Below, piece after piece: positions 1 through 8,409 of a stretch of DNA of 64,000 nt. The position numbers and the translations under genes are program-made. The notes beneath the pieces are model-generated. The model saw only the letters and a program-made list of their open reading frames with translations, did not search any database and had not been told where the DNA came from. The stretch is from Streptomyces avermitilis MA-4680 = NBRC 14893 (GTDB taxonomy: Bacteria > Actinomycetota > Actinomycetes > Streptomycetales > Streptomycetaceae), in contig NC_003155.5 in assembly GCF_000009765.2 (NCBI RefSeq), forward strand, positions 6,572,001 to 6,636,000, in the 5' to 3' direction. Positions within the stretch are counted from its first letter, which is position 1, and every line of letters starts with the position of its first letter.

Positions 1-269
1 CCGCCCGACCGCCGGGGCACGGACGCCTCATGGAGCAGGCCGAGTTCGGCGAACCGGGCGCAGTAGTCGGTCACCGACGCGGGGGAGAGCCCGGTCAGCC
101 GGGCGACGGTGCTGCGGGCGACCGGCCCGTGCTCGAGCACGGACCGCAGGACCGCGCTGGCGCTGGTCCTGCGGCGCGCGCTGTCGGCGGCCCGCAGAAC
201 GGTCGTAGGGGGCTGAGGGGGCTGAGGGGGCTGAGGGGGCAGGAGAGTGGGTGCCGCGGTACGGGGCAT
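1..269 (-). CDS. ROK-family transcriptional regulator, N-terminal part (cut by window edge)
   Basis: Only the first ~89 residues lie in the window; the rest runs off the left edge. They hold a winged-helix DNA-binding region typical of ROK (NagC/XylR) repressors: an 'R.TSASAVLRSVLEHGP' first helix, then 'ARSTVARLTGLSPASVTDY', the helix-turn-helix that reads the operator. The start is ATG at 269, preceded by a GAGGAAG ribosome-binding site. Residues 11-21 are a run of PPQ units coded by four copies of a 9-bp repeat (about 208-242), an unusual unstructured leader. ROK repressors normally sense a sugar or its phosphate through a C-terminal kinase-like domain not visible here, so the ligand cannot be named. 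It is transcribed away from bioY and need not regulate it. Confidence 0.8.
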   Translation of the reverse strand, partial: MPRTAAPTLLPPQPPQPPQPPTTVLRAADSARRRTSASAVLRSVLEHGPVARSTVARLTGLSPASVTDYCARFAELGLLHEASVPRRSG

Positions 270-703
270 GGAGATCTTCCTCGGGAGCCGGTCCGACACT
301 GCGCTGTTTCGGTCAGCGAGCCGGATCCGTTTCCTGGTGGTCTCCGCCCCGCCTCAGCGGCGACAGGTGGCCGTGCCCTGGCGTCGCAGGTCGACATAGC
401 GACGCGACGCGAAGTTCTCTGCCTGGGGGACCATGGCTCGAAGAGTAGGCCCTGCCTGGCGGATCCGGCCAGGGGGCCCGCCCGGTTTGGTGGGACCCTA
501 CAGTCCCCGCCCCGGTCGCCGACGTGCGGAGAATCGATCCACCTCAGTGACCGGCGTCACCTCGTCGCAGGTGTATGTCGCATCCTTTGTGTGAAGCCCA
601 CCAAGAGTGCGATCTCCGCTTTGTGGACGGCTGACGGTGATCGGCCGCGGACCCCTGGGATAGCGTCACCGTGTCCTTCAGTGCCCACACCCGCGGAGTC
701 CCC
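270..703. other. Divergent intergenic region between the ROK gene and bioY
   Basis: 434 bp with no convincing gene on either strand. It must hold the promoters of both genes. A TAGCGT hexamer at 661-666 is a possible -10 for bioY, giving a leader of about 30 nt with a GGAG ribosome-binding site at 694-697. A short palindrome GTGAC-N4-GTCAC lies at about 547-560. No recognisable biotin-repressor operator was seen. Confidence 0.5.
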
Positions 704-1285
704 ATGAGCACGGCTGTCGCCAGCGCCCCCCGTTCCGGCCAGGTTCTCGCCGATCTGCTGCCTGCCTCCCGCGTCCGCGATGCCGCGCTCGTCCTGGGTG
801 GCGCCGCGCTCACCGGGCTCGCCGCGCAGATCTCGCTGCCCGTGCCCGGCTCTCCGGTGCCGGTGACCGGCCAGACCTTCGCCGCCCTCCTCGTCGGCAC
901 CGCGCTCGGCGCCGGCCGCGGTTTCCTCTCGCTCGCCGTGTACGCGCTGGTCGGCATGGCCGGTGTGCCGTGGTTCGCCGGCGGCGGCTCCGGCGCCGCG
1001 GCCCCGTCCTTCGGCTACATCCTCGGCATGCTCCTGGCCGCCACCGTCGTGGGCGCGCTGGCCCGCCGCGGCGCCGACCGCTCCGTGCTGCGCACGGCGG
1101 GCGCGATGCTGCTCGGCGAGGCGATCATCTACGCGATCGGCGTCCCGTACCTGGCCTTCGCCACCGGGATGTCCCTGACCGCCGCGATCGCGGCCGGTCT
1201 GACCCCGTTCCTGATCGGCGACGCGCTCAAGGCCGCGCTGGCGATGGGCGTGCTGCCCACCGCCTGGAAGTTCCTCAACCGGTGA
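704..1285 (+). CDS. bioY: BioY biotin transporter (S-component)
   Basis: 193 residues, the usual BioY length, with about six hydrophobic segments covering most of the chain. Family signatures visible include 'ALTGLAAQISLPVPGSPVPVTGQTFAALLVGTALG' near residues 38-75 (read as consecutive motifs: PVPGSPVPVTGQTF, LLVGTALGAGRG) and a glycine-rich stretch near residue 95. BioY is the membrane-embedded, biotin-binding S-component of ECF vitamin importers. No bioM/bioN (EcfA/EcfT) genes are adjacent, so it must act alone or borrow a shared energising module. The start is ATG 704 with GGAG seven bases upstream; a GTG at 671 would add 11 residues without support. The 3' end overlaps the stop of the convergent oxidoreductase gene by 11 bp. 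Confidence 0.92.
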   Translation: MSTAVASAPRSGQVLADLLPASRVRDAALVLGGAALTGLAAQISLPVPGSPVPVTGQTFAALLVGTALGAGRGFLSLAVYALVGMAGVPWFAGGGSGAAAPSFGYILGMLLAATVVGALARRGADRSVLRTAGAMLLGEAIIYAIGVPYLAFATGMSLTAAIAAGLTPFLIGDALKAALAMGVLPTAWKFLNR

Positions 1286-2603
1286 GGTTGTAGTTCCTGC
1301 GGAAGAGGTTCGCCGGGTCGTGTTCCGACTTCAACCCGGCGAGCCTCTTCCGCGTTTCGGGGTCGTACAGGCCTTCCGTACGGTCCCCGGCCCCGAAGGC
1401 GAAGTTCAGCGCCCGCCCGATCGTCCACGGCGCGAGCCGGGCAAGGGCCGGGTCGAGGAGTTCGCGGGCCGTGTCCCGGTCGGCCATGGCGAGCAGCCGC
1501 ACCAGGAAACGCCCGTCGCGGTGCGGTACGGAGTTCGGTGCCCGGCGCGCCAGCGCCCCGCCCAGATGGTTGATCTGTACGACGCTCATCACGGGGGCGT
1601 CCGCTGCGGCCAGGGCCGGCACCGAGGCCGCCGCCTCGACGTCCAGCTCGCTCAGCACCGCGCTGTCCCCGTAGTACGTGTGCGGGAAGTCCGGGTCGCT
1701 GTGGATGGTGTGGCTCTCGGCGTACGGCATCACCCGGAGGGAGTCCGCGAGCACCGGGCCGGTCTCCCGCAGCGGGGCGACGAGCCGCTCGCCGTCGCTG
1801 CCGGTGTACGCGACGCGTACGGAGAGAACGTGCCGGCCGCGCAGGTGCGGCGGCAGCCCCGGCAGGTCCGGGTAGGGGACGGCGGCGAAGGACGAGGTCA
1901 GCCCGTCGGGCACGGTCCGCGTCCAGCGCTCGTACGCGCGCAGCACGGCCGCCGGGTCCACCTCGCGCCCGTCGAAGGCGAGCGAGCCGCCGTACAGCCT
2001 GGCCACCGGGACGAGGCCGATCTCCAGCTCGGTGACGACGCCGAAGTTGTGGCCGCCGCCGAGCAGGGCCCAGTACAGGCCGGGATCCGACTCCCGGGTC
2101 ACCTGGCGCAGTTGCCCGTCCGCGGTGACGACGTCCAGCGCGCGCACATGGTCGGCCGCGTACCCGAACTCCCGCGCCAGGATGCCGAGTCCGCCGCCCA
2201 GCGTGTACGACACGGCGCCGACGCCCGGCGCGGAGCCGTTGAGCGGGGCGAGCCCGTAGGGCTGGGCGGCCGCCACGACCTGGCCCCAGCGGACGCCCGC
2301 CTGGACGCGGGCGGTGCGGGACACGGGGTCGACGCTCACCCGGTCCATGCGCTTCGTCGTGATGAGTACGCCGCCCTCGGCGCCGCCCGGCAGGCCGTGT
2401 CCGGTGGCCTGGACGCCGACCGGCAGGTCCTCGGCCGCCGCGTACGCCACGGCGGCGGCCACGTCGGCGGCCGAGGCGGCGGCGAAGACCACGGTGGGAC
2501 GCTGGGTGAATCCGGTCTGGAAACCGGCGAGTTCCTCCTCGAAGCCGGGGTCCGCGGGCCGGAGGGCGAGAGGTTCGGTGGTGTCTGCGGTGTTCGAGTC
2601 CAT
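1275..2603 (-). CDS. FAD-binding oxidoreductase of the berberine-bridge (BBE) type
   Basis: About 442 residues. The N-terminal half is a PCMH/VAO-type FAD domain: 'GVQATGHGLP' carries the histidine that usually links FAD covalently, followed by 'GGGLGILAREFGYAADHV' and 'GGGHNFGVVTELE'. The C-terminus has the BBE motif 'DPANLFRRNYNL'. The second FAD-linking cysteine of plant BBE enzymes was not seen, so a single covalent link is likely. Members oxidise alcohols, sugars or specialised metabolites; the substrate is unknown. I chose ATG 2603. A GTG at 2636 has a weak AAAGG upstream, but the codons between include AGG, TTA and TGT, unlike coding sequence here. It lies downstream of the LAXTG gene behind a terminator, so it is probably a separate unit. 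Confidence 0.85.
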   Translation of the reverse strand: MDSNTADTTEPLALRPADPGFEEELAGFQTGFTQRPTVVFAAASAADVAAAVAYAAAEDLPVGVQATGHGLPGGAEGGVLITTKRMDRVSVDPVSRTARVQAGVRWGQVVAAAQPYGLAPLNGSAPGVGAVSYTLGGGLGILAREFGYAADHVRALDVVTADGQLRQVTRESDPGLYWALLGGGHNFGVVTELEIGLVPVARLYGGSLAFDGREVDPAAVLRAYERWTRTVPDGLTSSFAAVPYPDLPGLPPHLRGRHVLSVRVAYTGSDGERLVAPLRETGPVLADSLRVMPYAESHTIHSDPDFPHTYYGDSAVLSELDVEAAASVPALAAADAPVMSVVQINHLGGALARRAPNSVPHRDGRFLVRLLAMADRDTARELLDPALARLAPWTIGRALNFAFGAGDRTEGLYDPETRKRLAGLKSEHDPANLFRRNYNLTG

Positions 2604-2661
2604 GAGCGCATCGTGGCCACATAACCTGACACTCACCGTCAGCCTTTTGAGTCGAAGAGGA

Positions 2662-2693
2662 GGGCTGGGGCGCTCGGCTCGGCGCCCCAGCCC
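2662..2693 (-). terminator. Hairpin terminator after the LAXTG-protein gene
   Basis: Perfect 12-bp arms (2662-2673 and 2682-2693) around an 8-base loop, just 11 bases past the stop codon of the minus-strand gene at 2704. No T-run follows, as is usual in Streptomyces. Confidence 0.65.
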
Positions 2694-2703
2694 CTCGGGT
2701 GGG

Positions 2704-3423
2704 TCAGGGCTGTGGCTCGGGCCGGCGACGGGTCCACCACAGGCCCGCCGCGCCCGCCGCCACCAGCGTCACGCCCGCCGCGGCCAGTGGCAGGACGTCC
2801 TCCGTGACGCCGGTGTCGGCCAGTCGGTCACCGCCGGGGGCGACCGGCTTGTTGTCGGTGCCGAGCAGCAGCGGGGTGGCCGGGGCGTTCGGTGACGGGT
2901 TCGTCGTACCGAACGGCACCGGGCCCTGCTGCCAGTAGGTCTTCTTCCCGTCGCTCGTCTGGACCGGAAGACAGATCTTCCCGGTCTTGCCGGTGTCGAA
3001 CGTCGCGTCGACGGCGTACGACGTCGACTTGCCGGCCGCGAGGTTGTCGATGGCGCAGCTGAATGCGCTGTTCGAACCCGGCGGAAGATCCGCTTTGGCA
3101 ATTGCCGTGCAGCCCTTGACGTTCTTGACCACGAGACCGTCAAAACCGGCTACCAAAAGCCTGATCTTTCCGCTGTCCTTGGTTCCCCCGTTCTTTACCG
3201 TGGCCGTAATCGCCGTTTTGTGCGAACTGTTGTCGACCGAGATCTTCGAGGGCAGCAGCGTGGTCAGCTTTACACCCGCCGGTGCCTCGTCGACGGGCTT
3301 TCCCCCTTTGCCGCTCGCCGGTCCCTGGTCATCCGCGGTGGCGGTGCACGCGAAGATCATCACTGCCGAGAAAGATGCAGTGAGCAGCGATCCCGTGATG
3401 GCCGTCATGTGACGAGAACCCAT
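2704..3423 (-). CDS. Secreted cell-wall protein with LAXTG (class E) sortase signal
   Basis: 239 residues. The N-terminus is a signal peptide: hydrophobic residues about 10-27 ending in 'ATADD'. The middle is an Ig-like beta domain rich in Lys/Thr/Ser with two cysteines. The C-terminus is a complete sorting signal: 'RLADTG', a hydrophobic helix of about 20 residues, then 'WWTRRRPEPQP'. LAXTG (here LADTG) is the motif recognised by class E sortases in Streptomyces, which join proteins such as long chaplins to the cell wall, so the mature protein should be wall-anchored. The start is ATG 3423 with AAGGGGG upstream. It is transcribed divergently from the Ser/Thr kinase across about 210 bp. No enzymatic motif was found; a structural or adhesive role is only a guess. 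Confidence 0.8.
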   Translation of the reverse strand: MGSRHMTAITGSLLTASFSAVMIFACTATADDQGPASGKGGKPVDEAPAGVKLTTLLPSKISVDNSSHKTAITATVKNGGTKDSGKIRLLVAGFDGLVVKNVKGCTAIAKADLPPGSNSAFSCAIDNLAAGKSTSYAVDATFDTGKTGKICLPVQTSDGKKTYWQQGPVPFGTTNPSPNAPATPLLLGTDNKPVAPGGDRLADTGVTEDVLPLAAAGVTLVAAGAAGLWWTRRRPEPQP

Positions 3424-3633
3424 GTTCGTCCCCCTTGGCTGCGCCTGAATTCGCAGTACTTGAAGAGGTACCACAAGATTTCTCCGCACTATGCTGGTAC
3501 TGCCTGAAGTGTGACCATTGTGTTTCTGCTGGGGCGTGTGTGGGGAAGTGCGTCGGGGTGCGCGCCGAGGTGGGCGTGGAGGGGGTGCAGGGGATTGCCG
3601 GGTAATTCGGGTGGCGGTGTTCCGGGGTTATTG

Positions 3634-6006
3634 GTGACGGGTCGGTATCGGCTGGTCGAGAGCATCGGGCAGGGGGGAATGGGGCGGGTGTGGCGTGCCA
3701 CCGACGAAATGCTGGACCGTCAGGTGGCCGTCAAGGAAATGCGGATAGACGGACTCGACGCAGAGGACACGCGCACCCGCCGCGAACGCACGCTGCGCGA
3801 GGCCAGGGCCACGGCTCGGATCAGCCATCCGAATGTCGTGCGCGTCTACGACGTGGTGGACGAGAGCGACCGGCTGTGGATCGTCATGGAGCTCGTCGAC
3901 GGCCGCTCGCTGGAGCGGATCGTGGTGGAGGACGGACCGCTCGGGCCGGGGGAGACGGCACGCATCGGACGCGAACTGGTGGCGGCGCTGCGGCAGGTGC
4001 ACGCGGGGGGTGTGCTGCACCGGGACATCAAGCCGGGGAACGTCCTGGTCGAGAACCTGGGGCACCGGGTCGTCCTCACCGACTTCGGCATCGCCGCGAT
4101 CCAGGACGCCAAGGCGCTCACGATGGTCGGCATGCTGGTCGGTTCGCCCGACTACATGGCCCCGGAGCGGGTGTCCGGCCGTCCGCAGGGCCCGCCGTCC
4201 GACGTGTGGTCCCTCGGGGCGACGCTGTGCGCGGCGCTCGGCGGCCACTCCCCGTTCTCGCGCTCGACGACCCTGGCGACGCTGCACGCGGTGCTGTACG
4301 AGGAGCCCGAACTGCCCACGGAGGCGGGAGGGTTACGGCAGATCCTGGCCGCGCTGCTGGAAAAGGAGCCTTCGGTCCGGCCCGGCCTCGAGGAGGTGGC
4401 GGCGGCACTGGAGGCGCTGGTGGCCACGGGGACGAGTGTCGCCGGGGCGGGTGATGCCGGGGCGGGTGCCGCCGGGGCGGGTGTCGAGGCGGCGGGTGTC
4501 GAGGTGGCCGGGTCGGGTTCTGGGGATGGAGGGAATGGAGGGGATAGAGGGGAGGGAGCGGTCGGGGAGCGGGGGGCTGGGCTGGGCGCCGGATCGGGGG
4601 GTGAGCCGGGCGCCGGGTCGGGACCTGAGTTGCGGGTTGGGCCGGGAGCCGAATCGGGAGCCGGGGCGGGCGCGGAGTCGGAAGTCGGGGCGGTGCCGCG
4701 GGGAGTGCGGCAGCCGGGGGAGGAGGGCGAGCCCGAGCAGGGCGGACCGGACGCCGGCTCCGGAGGCCGGCGGCTGGAATCCCCGACGCGCGCGCTCCTG
4801 GACACGGCCCTGATCCGCGCGGCCCGGACGGCCCCGGAGGAGACGCGGCCGGATGCCGATCCGCGGTGGTCCGAGCCCGTCCAGGACGCCATACCGGGGC
4901 GGCCCACCCGGGCCGTCCCACCGGAGGCCCCGCCGACGAGGGAGACGCCCGCCGTCGGACCCGGCCATACGGCAGTCACCCAGCCCAGCCACTCCCCGGC
5001 CCCCGCCCCCGCTCTCCCCACGCCGCTCCCGTTCCCCGCACAACCCCACCACCCCGAAGCCCCCCTCGTACCCCCCACCGCGTCCCCCACCGCGTCCCCC
5101 ACCGCGTCCCCCACCGCGTCCCCCGCCGTGGGCAACGCCTCCACCGAGGCTCCCTCCGCAGGCCGTGCCGAGCCGCTTGCCTCGGGAGTTCCGGAGCGGG
5201 CGGGGGCCGGGGAGCGCCCGTCCCGCGGCGGTGCCGCTCCCGGTACGGGAAGTCACGCCGCACTGGCCAACGCGGTCACCGCGAGCCGACTGCCCGGGTG
5301 GCCCGGCGCCGCCCCGACGTCGTCCCCGATGTCGCCCGGTGAACTCCCCGGCCCGGCCCTGCCGTCCGCGCCCAGGCCGCCGCGTCACCGGCGCCGTATG
5401 GGGCTGGCGGCAGCCGGAGGTGTCGTCGCGGCCGGTGCCGTAGCCGTCGTCGTCATCGCCGCGACCGGCGGATCGCCCGGCCACGACCGCGACGCGTCCT
5501 CCGCCACGTCGTCGGCGCCGTCCGCCTCGTCCGGCGGGCCCTCGCGGTCGCCCACGGTCGACGGCACCTCACGCCCGCCGAGCTTGCCGCCGGGGTCACG
5601 CACCGAGGCCGGGATGTACGCGTGGGTTCCGCCCAAGGGCTGGAAACGAGTGGTGCAGAGCGGCACCGAGGTGCACTACACCTCGCCCGACGCCCAGCAG
5701 GAGATCCTGGCGAACGCGACCCCGGCCCGGGGCGACCTGCTGAAGCAGTGGCAGGTCGCGGAGGAGGACCGCGAGAAGGGCCTGAACTACCGGCGGATCC
5801 GCCTGGAGCGGACCACGTTCCGCGGCGCGCCCGCAGTGGTCTGGGAGTACAACGTCACGGCCAAGGGGCAGTACTGGCACGTAAGGCTGCTCGGCTTCCG
5901 CAGCCGCGGCACGTCCTACGAGCTCAGCACCTGGTACCACCCGGACATCGAGGGCAGCGCGGTCCCGGCCTACGAACGGGTCAAGAAGAGCTTCACGCCA
6001 CTGTGA
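3634..6006 (+). CDS. Membrane Ser/Thr protein kinase (Hanks type)
   Basis: 790 residues from GTG 3634. The kinase domain covers about residues 1-270: glycine loop 'GQGGMGRV' (12-19), Lys34 in 'VAVKEM', catalytic loop 'HRDIKPGN' (His129, Asp131), 'DFG' at 150 and an APE-type motif. A disordered Gly/Ala/Glu- then Pro/Ser-rich linker (about 270-585) includes 12-bp repeats coding PTAS near nt 5074-5121. One transmembrane helix follows (about 590-612) and then an extracytoplasmic domain of about 130 residues ('WVPPKGWKRVV' to the end) that is not PASTA, so the signal sensed is unknown. Leu234 is encoded by TTA (nt 4333-4335), a codon read by the bldA tRNA, so translation may depend on development. 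An alternative GTG at 3538 or ATG-like start at 3511 would add a non-kinase leader with odd composition. Confidence 0.88.
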   Translation: MTGRYRLVESIGQGGMGRVWRATDEMLDRQVAVKEMRIDGLDAEDTRTRRERTLREARATARISHPNVVRVYDVVDESDRLWIVMELVDGRSLERIVVEDGPLGPGETARIGRELVAALRQVHAGGVLHRDIKPGNVLVENLGHRVVLTDFGIAAIQDAKALTMVGMLVGSPDYMAPERVSGRPQGPPSDVWSLGATLCAALGGHSPFSRSTTLATLHAVLYEEPELPTEAGGLRQILAALLEKEPSVRPGLEEVAAALEALVATGTSVAGAGDAGAGAAGAGVEAAGVEVAGSGSGDGGNGGDRGEGAVGERGAGLGAGSGGEPGAGSGPELRVGPGAESGAGAGAESEVGAVPRGVRQPGEEGEPEQGGPDAGSGGRRLESPTRALLDTALIRAARTAPEETRPDADPRWSEPVQDAIPGRPTRAVPPEAPPTRETPAVGPGHTAVTQPSHSPAPAPALPTPLPFPAQPHHPEAPLVPPTASPTASPTASPTASPAVGNASTEAPSAGRAEPLASGVPERAGAGERPSRGGAAPGTGSHAALANAVTASRLPGWPGAAPTSSPMSPGELPGPALPSAPRPPRHRRRMGLAAAGGVVAAGAVAVVVIAATGGSPGHDRDASSATSSAPSASSGGPSRSPTVDGTSRPPSLPPGSRTEAGMYAWVPPKGWKRVVQSGTEVHYTSPDAQQEILANATPARGDLLKQWQVAEEDREKGLNYRRIRLERTTFRGAPAVVWEYNVTAKGQYWHVRLLGFRSRGTSYELSTWYHPDIEGSAVPAYERVKKSFTPL

Positions 6007-6023
6007 GAAAGAAGCCGTGAGAA

Positions 6024-6069
6024 AGAGAAGGGGAGCCCGGCGGCGTGTGCCGCCGGGCTCCCCTTCTCT
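6024..6069. terminator. Strong bidirectional terminator
   Basis: A perfect 21-bp inverted repeat (6024-6044 and 6049-6069) with a GTGT loop, between the convergent kinase and permease genes. It sits within 30 bp of both stop codons and should end transcription from both sides. Confidence 0.9.
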
Positions 6070-6091
6070 ACGTACCTCTATGTACTACCGC

Positions 6092-7576
6092 TCAGTGCGC
6101 GTCGGCCACGGCCTCGGCCACAGCCGGCTCGTCGGCACCCGCGGCAGCCACCGCCCGGGAACCGTCCAGCTTCTGCTTCACCACGGCGATCACCAGCACC
6201 ACCGCGGCCACGAGCAGCGACAGCAGCACCGTCTCGCGCCCGTCGTGCTCCGTGTCCGTCAGCATGTAACCGAGCACGAACACGATCAGCGCGGCCGTCG
6301 CCCAGGTCAGGTACGGGTACAGCCACATCTTCACGACGAGCTTCTCCGGCGACTCCCGCTGGATGATCTTGCGCATCCGCAGCTGCGAGAAGCAGATCAC
6401 CAGCCAGACGAACAGGGCGACCGCACCGGAGGAGTTGACCAGGAAGAGGAAGACCGAGTCCGGGAACTTGTAGTTGAAGAAGACGGCGACGAAGCCGAAG
6501 ACGACGGACACGACGATCGCGGCCAGCGGCACACCGCGGGACGTGGTCCGCGCGAACGCCTTCGGCGCGTCCCCGCGCTGGCCGAGCGAGAACGCCATGC
6601 GGGAGGCGGTGTAGAGCCCGGAGTTGAGGCAGGACAGCACCGACGTCAGCACGATGAAGTTCATGATCTGACCGGCGTGCGCGATGCCGAGGGAGTCGAG
6701 GGCGGCGACGTACGAGCCCTTGTCCTTGATCGACGGGTCGTTCCACGGGAGCAGCGACACGACGACCAGGATCGAGCCCAGGTAGAAGACGCCGATGCGC
6801 CAGATGATGCTGTTCGTCGACTTGGTGACCGCGCGCTGCGGGTCCTCGGACTCACCGGCCGCCAGCGTGGCGATCTCGCTGCCCATGAAGGAGAAGACGA
6901 CCAGGAGCACACCGGTGAGGATCGCGCCGGGGCCGTGGGGCAGGAAGCCGCCGCTGTCGGTCAGGTTGCCGAGGCCGGCCTTCGGGGCGTCGACGCCCGG
7001 CAGCACGCCGAAGATCGCGAGGCCGCCGACGACGATGAACGCGCCGATCGCCACGACCTTGATCCCGGCGAACCAGAACTCGAACTCGCCGTACGAACCG
7101 ACGGAGACCAGGTTGGTCGCGGTGAGCACCACCATCACGATGAGCGCCCAGCCCCACTGCGGTACGCCGGGCATCCACCCTTCGAGGATCTTGGCCCCGG
7201 CGGTCGCCTCGACGGCGAGCACCACCACCCAGAAGAACCAGTACAGCCAGCCGATCGAGAACCCGGCCCAGCGGCCGAGCGCGCGGTCGGCGTGCGCGGA
7301 GAAGGAGCCGGACGTCGGGTTGGCCGCGGACATCTCGCCGAGCATGCGCATCACGAGGACGACGAGCGTGCCGACGAGGGCGTACGAGAGAAGGATGCCT
7401 GGGCCCGCGGTGGCGATGCCGGTGCTGGAGCCCACGAAGAGACCGGCTCCGATGACGCCACCGATGGCGATCATCGAAAGGTGACGGTTCTTGAGTCCGG
7501 CCTGGAGGCCGCCGCCGGGTTCTCCGGGTCGGTCCGGGCCGTTTTCGGCCTTCGACAGGGTCGGCTGCGAGGTCAT
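6092..7576 (-). CDS. APC-superfamily amino-acid permease (GABA/Asn/Ser-type)
   Basis: 494 residues with about 12 membrane helices. The first helix carries the family signature 'MIAIGGVIGAGLFVGSS', and 'GEMSAANPTSGSFSAHADRALG' is the typical helix 3 region of the AAT family (GabP, AnsP, CycA, AroP). These are proton-coupled importers of amino acids in the cytoplasmic membrane; the exact substrate cannot be read from sequence, though GABA permease is the closest description. The start is ATG 7576 with AAGGAA eight bases upstream; upstream in-frame starts have no ribosome-binding site. It is divergent from rpiB and shares a 230-bp promoter region containing direct TTGAGG repeats (7712-7717, 7723-7728). 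Confidence 0.88.
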   Translation of the reverse strand: MTSQPTLSKAENGPDRPGEPGGGLQAGLKNRHLSMIAIGGVIGAGLFVGSSTGIATAGPGILLSYALVGTLVVLVMRMLGEMSAANPTSGSFSAHADRALGRWAGFSIGWLYWFFWVVVLAVEATAGAKILEGWMPGVPQWGWALIVMVVLTATNLVSVGSYGEFEFWFAGIKVVAIGAFIVVGGLAIFGVLPGVDAPKAGLGNLTDSGGFLPHGPGAILTGVLLVVFSFMGSEIATLAAGESEDPQRAVTKSTNSIIWRIGVFYLGSILVVVSLLPWNDPSIKDKGSYVAALDSLGIAHAGQIMNFIVLTSVLSCLNSGLYTASRMAFSLGQRGDAPKAFARTTSRGVPLAAIVVSVVFGFVAVFFNYKFPDSVFLFLVNSSGAVALFVWLVICFSQLRMRKIIQRESPEKLVVKMWLYPYLTWATAALIVFVLGYMLTDTEHDGRETVLLSLLVAAVVLVIAVVKQKLDGSRAVAAAGADEPAVAEAVADAH

Positions 7577-7806
7577 GGAGGGAATTCCTTTGCGCCGTTG
7601 AGCAGATTCCCGTACGAGCGGTGTACGGGGCACTCGCACGAGCGGTGGTACGAGCTGGTCCAGTGAATCCGAGGCAAAGGAATTCGTGAACCTTTGAATC
7701 CGGATCGTTACTTGAGGTTTCCTTGAGGTTTTGTAGTGAGGCTCACACTTTTCCTGCTGGGCACCCGGGGCGGCCGATCCGAAACGGCCGTGTCACACTC
7801 GGAACC

Positions 7807-8292
7807 ATGCGCGTGTACCTCGGCTCTGATCATGCCGGTTTCGAACTGAAGAACCACCTCGTCGAGTGGCTCAAGGCGGCCGGCCATGAGCCCGTCGACT
7901 GCGGGCCCCACATCTATGACGCCCAGGACGACTACCCGCCGTTCTGCCTCCGTGCCGCAGAGGGGGCGGCGGCGGACCCCGACGCCCTCGGCATCGTGAT
8001 CGGCGGCTCCGGCAACGGTGAGCAGATCGCGGCGAACAAGGTGAAGGGGGTGCGCGCGGCGCTCGCCTGGAGCGAGGAGACCGCGTCGCTGGGCCGGCAG
8101 CACAACGACGCGAACGTGGTCGCGGTGGGTGCGCGCATGCACACGCAGGAGGAGGCGACGAAGTTCGTCGAGACCTTCCTGAACACGCCGTTCTCCGGTG
8201 ACGCCCGCCACATCCGCCGCATCGACATGCTGTCGGCGTACGAGACGACGGGCGACCTGCCGGCCATCCCGGCCCACCACCCGCAGCAGTAG
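7807..8292 (+). CDS. rpiB: Ribose-5-phosphate isomerase B
   Basis: 161 residues, the normal RpiB size. 'YLGSDHAGFELK' at the N-terminus is the LacAB/RpiB signature that binds phosphate, and 'GGSGNGEQIAANKVKGVRAAL' follows as two motifs (GGSGNGEQ and ANKVKGVRAAL). In this actinobacterial type the catalytic base is a glutamate (the E of GNGEQ) rather than the cysteine of E. coli RpiB. The enzyme interconverts ribose-5-phosphate and ribulose-5-phosphate in the pentose phosphate pathway. ATG 7807 is chosen because the protein begins exactly at the conserved beta strand; an earlier in-frame start at 7723 would overlap the promoter. The Nei-like glycosylase follows after about 117 bp. Confidence 0.93.
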   Translation: MRVYLGSDHAGFELKNHLVEWLKAAGHEPVDCGPHIYDAQDDYPPFCLRAAEGAAADPDALGIVIGGSGNGEQIAANKVKGVRAALAWSEETASLGRQHNDANVVAVGARMHTQEEATKFVETFLNTPFSGDARHIRRIDMLSAYETTGDLPAIPAHHPQQ

Positions 8293-8349
8293 CCGCACCT
8301 TTCACCGCCGGCCGGGCTGATTCTTCGGTCCGTCCGGTGATCGAGTGAG

Positions 8350-8378
8350 GGCGGAGGGGACGAAGACTCTCCTCCGCC
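8350..8378 (+). terminator. Possible rpiB terminator hairpin
   Basis: 8-bp arms GGCGGAGG / CCTCCGCC (8350-8357, 8371-8378) in the gap between rpiB and the glycosylase gene, with a second small inverted repeat CCGTACG just after. It could also shape the glycosylase leader. Confidence 0.4.
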
Positions 8379-8409
8379 GTACGGCAGACCGTACGAACAG
8401 GAGGCGTCC

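Noticed and set aside
3511..3633. Longer N-terminus for the Ser/Thr kinase starting at 3511 or 3538
   Set aside because: The added residues are Trp/Arg/Cys-rich, unlike kinase leaders; GTG 3634 begins right at the kinase domain with GGGG upstream.
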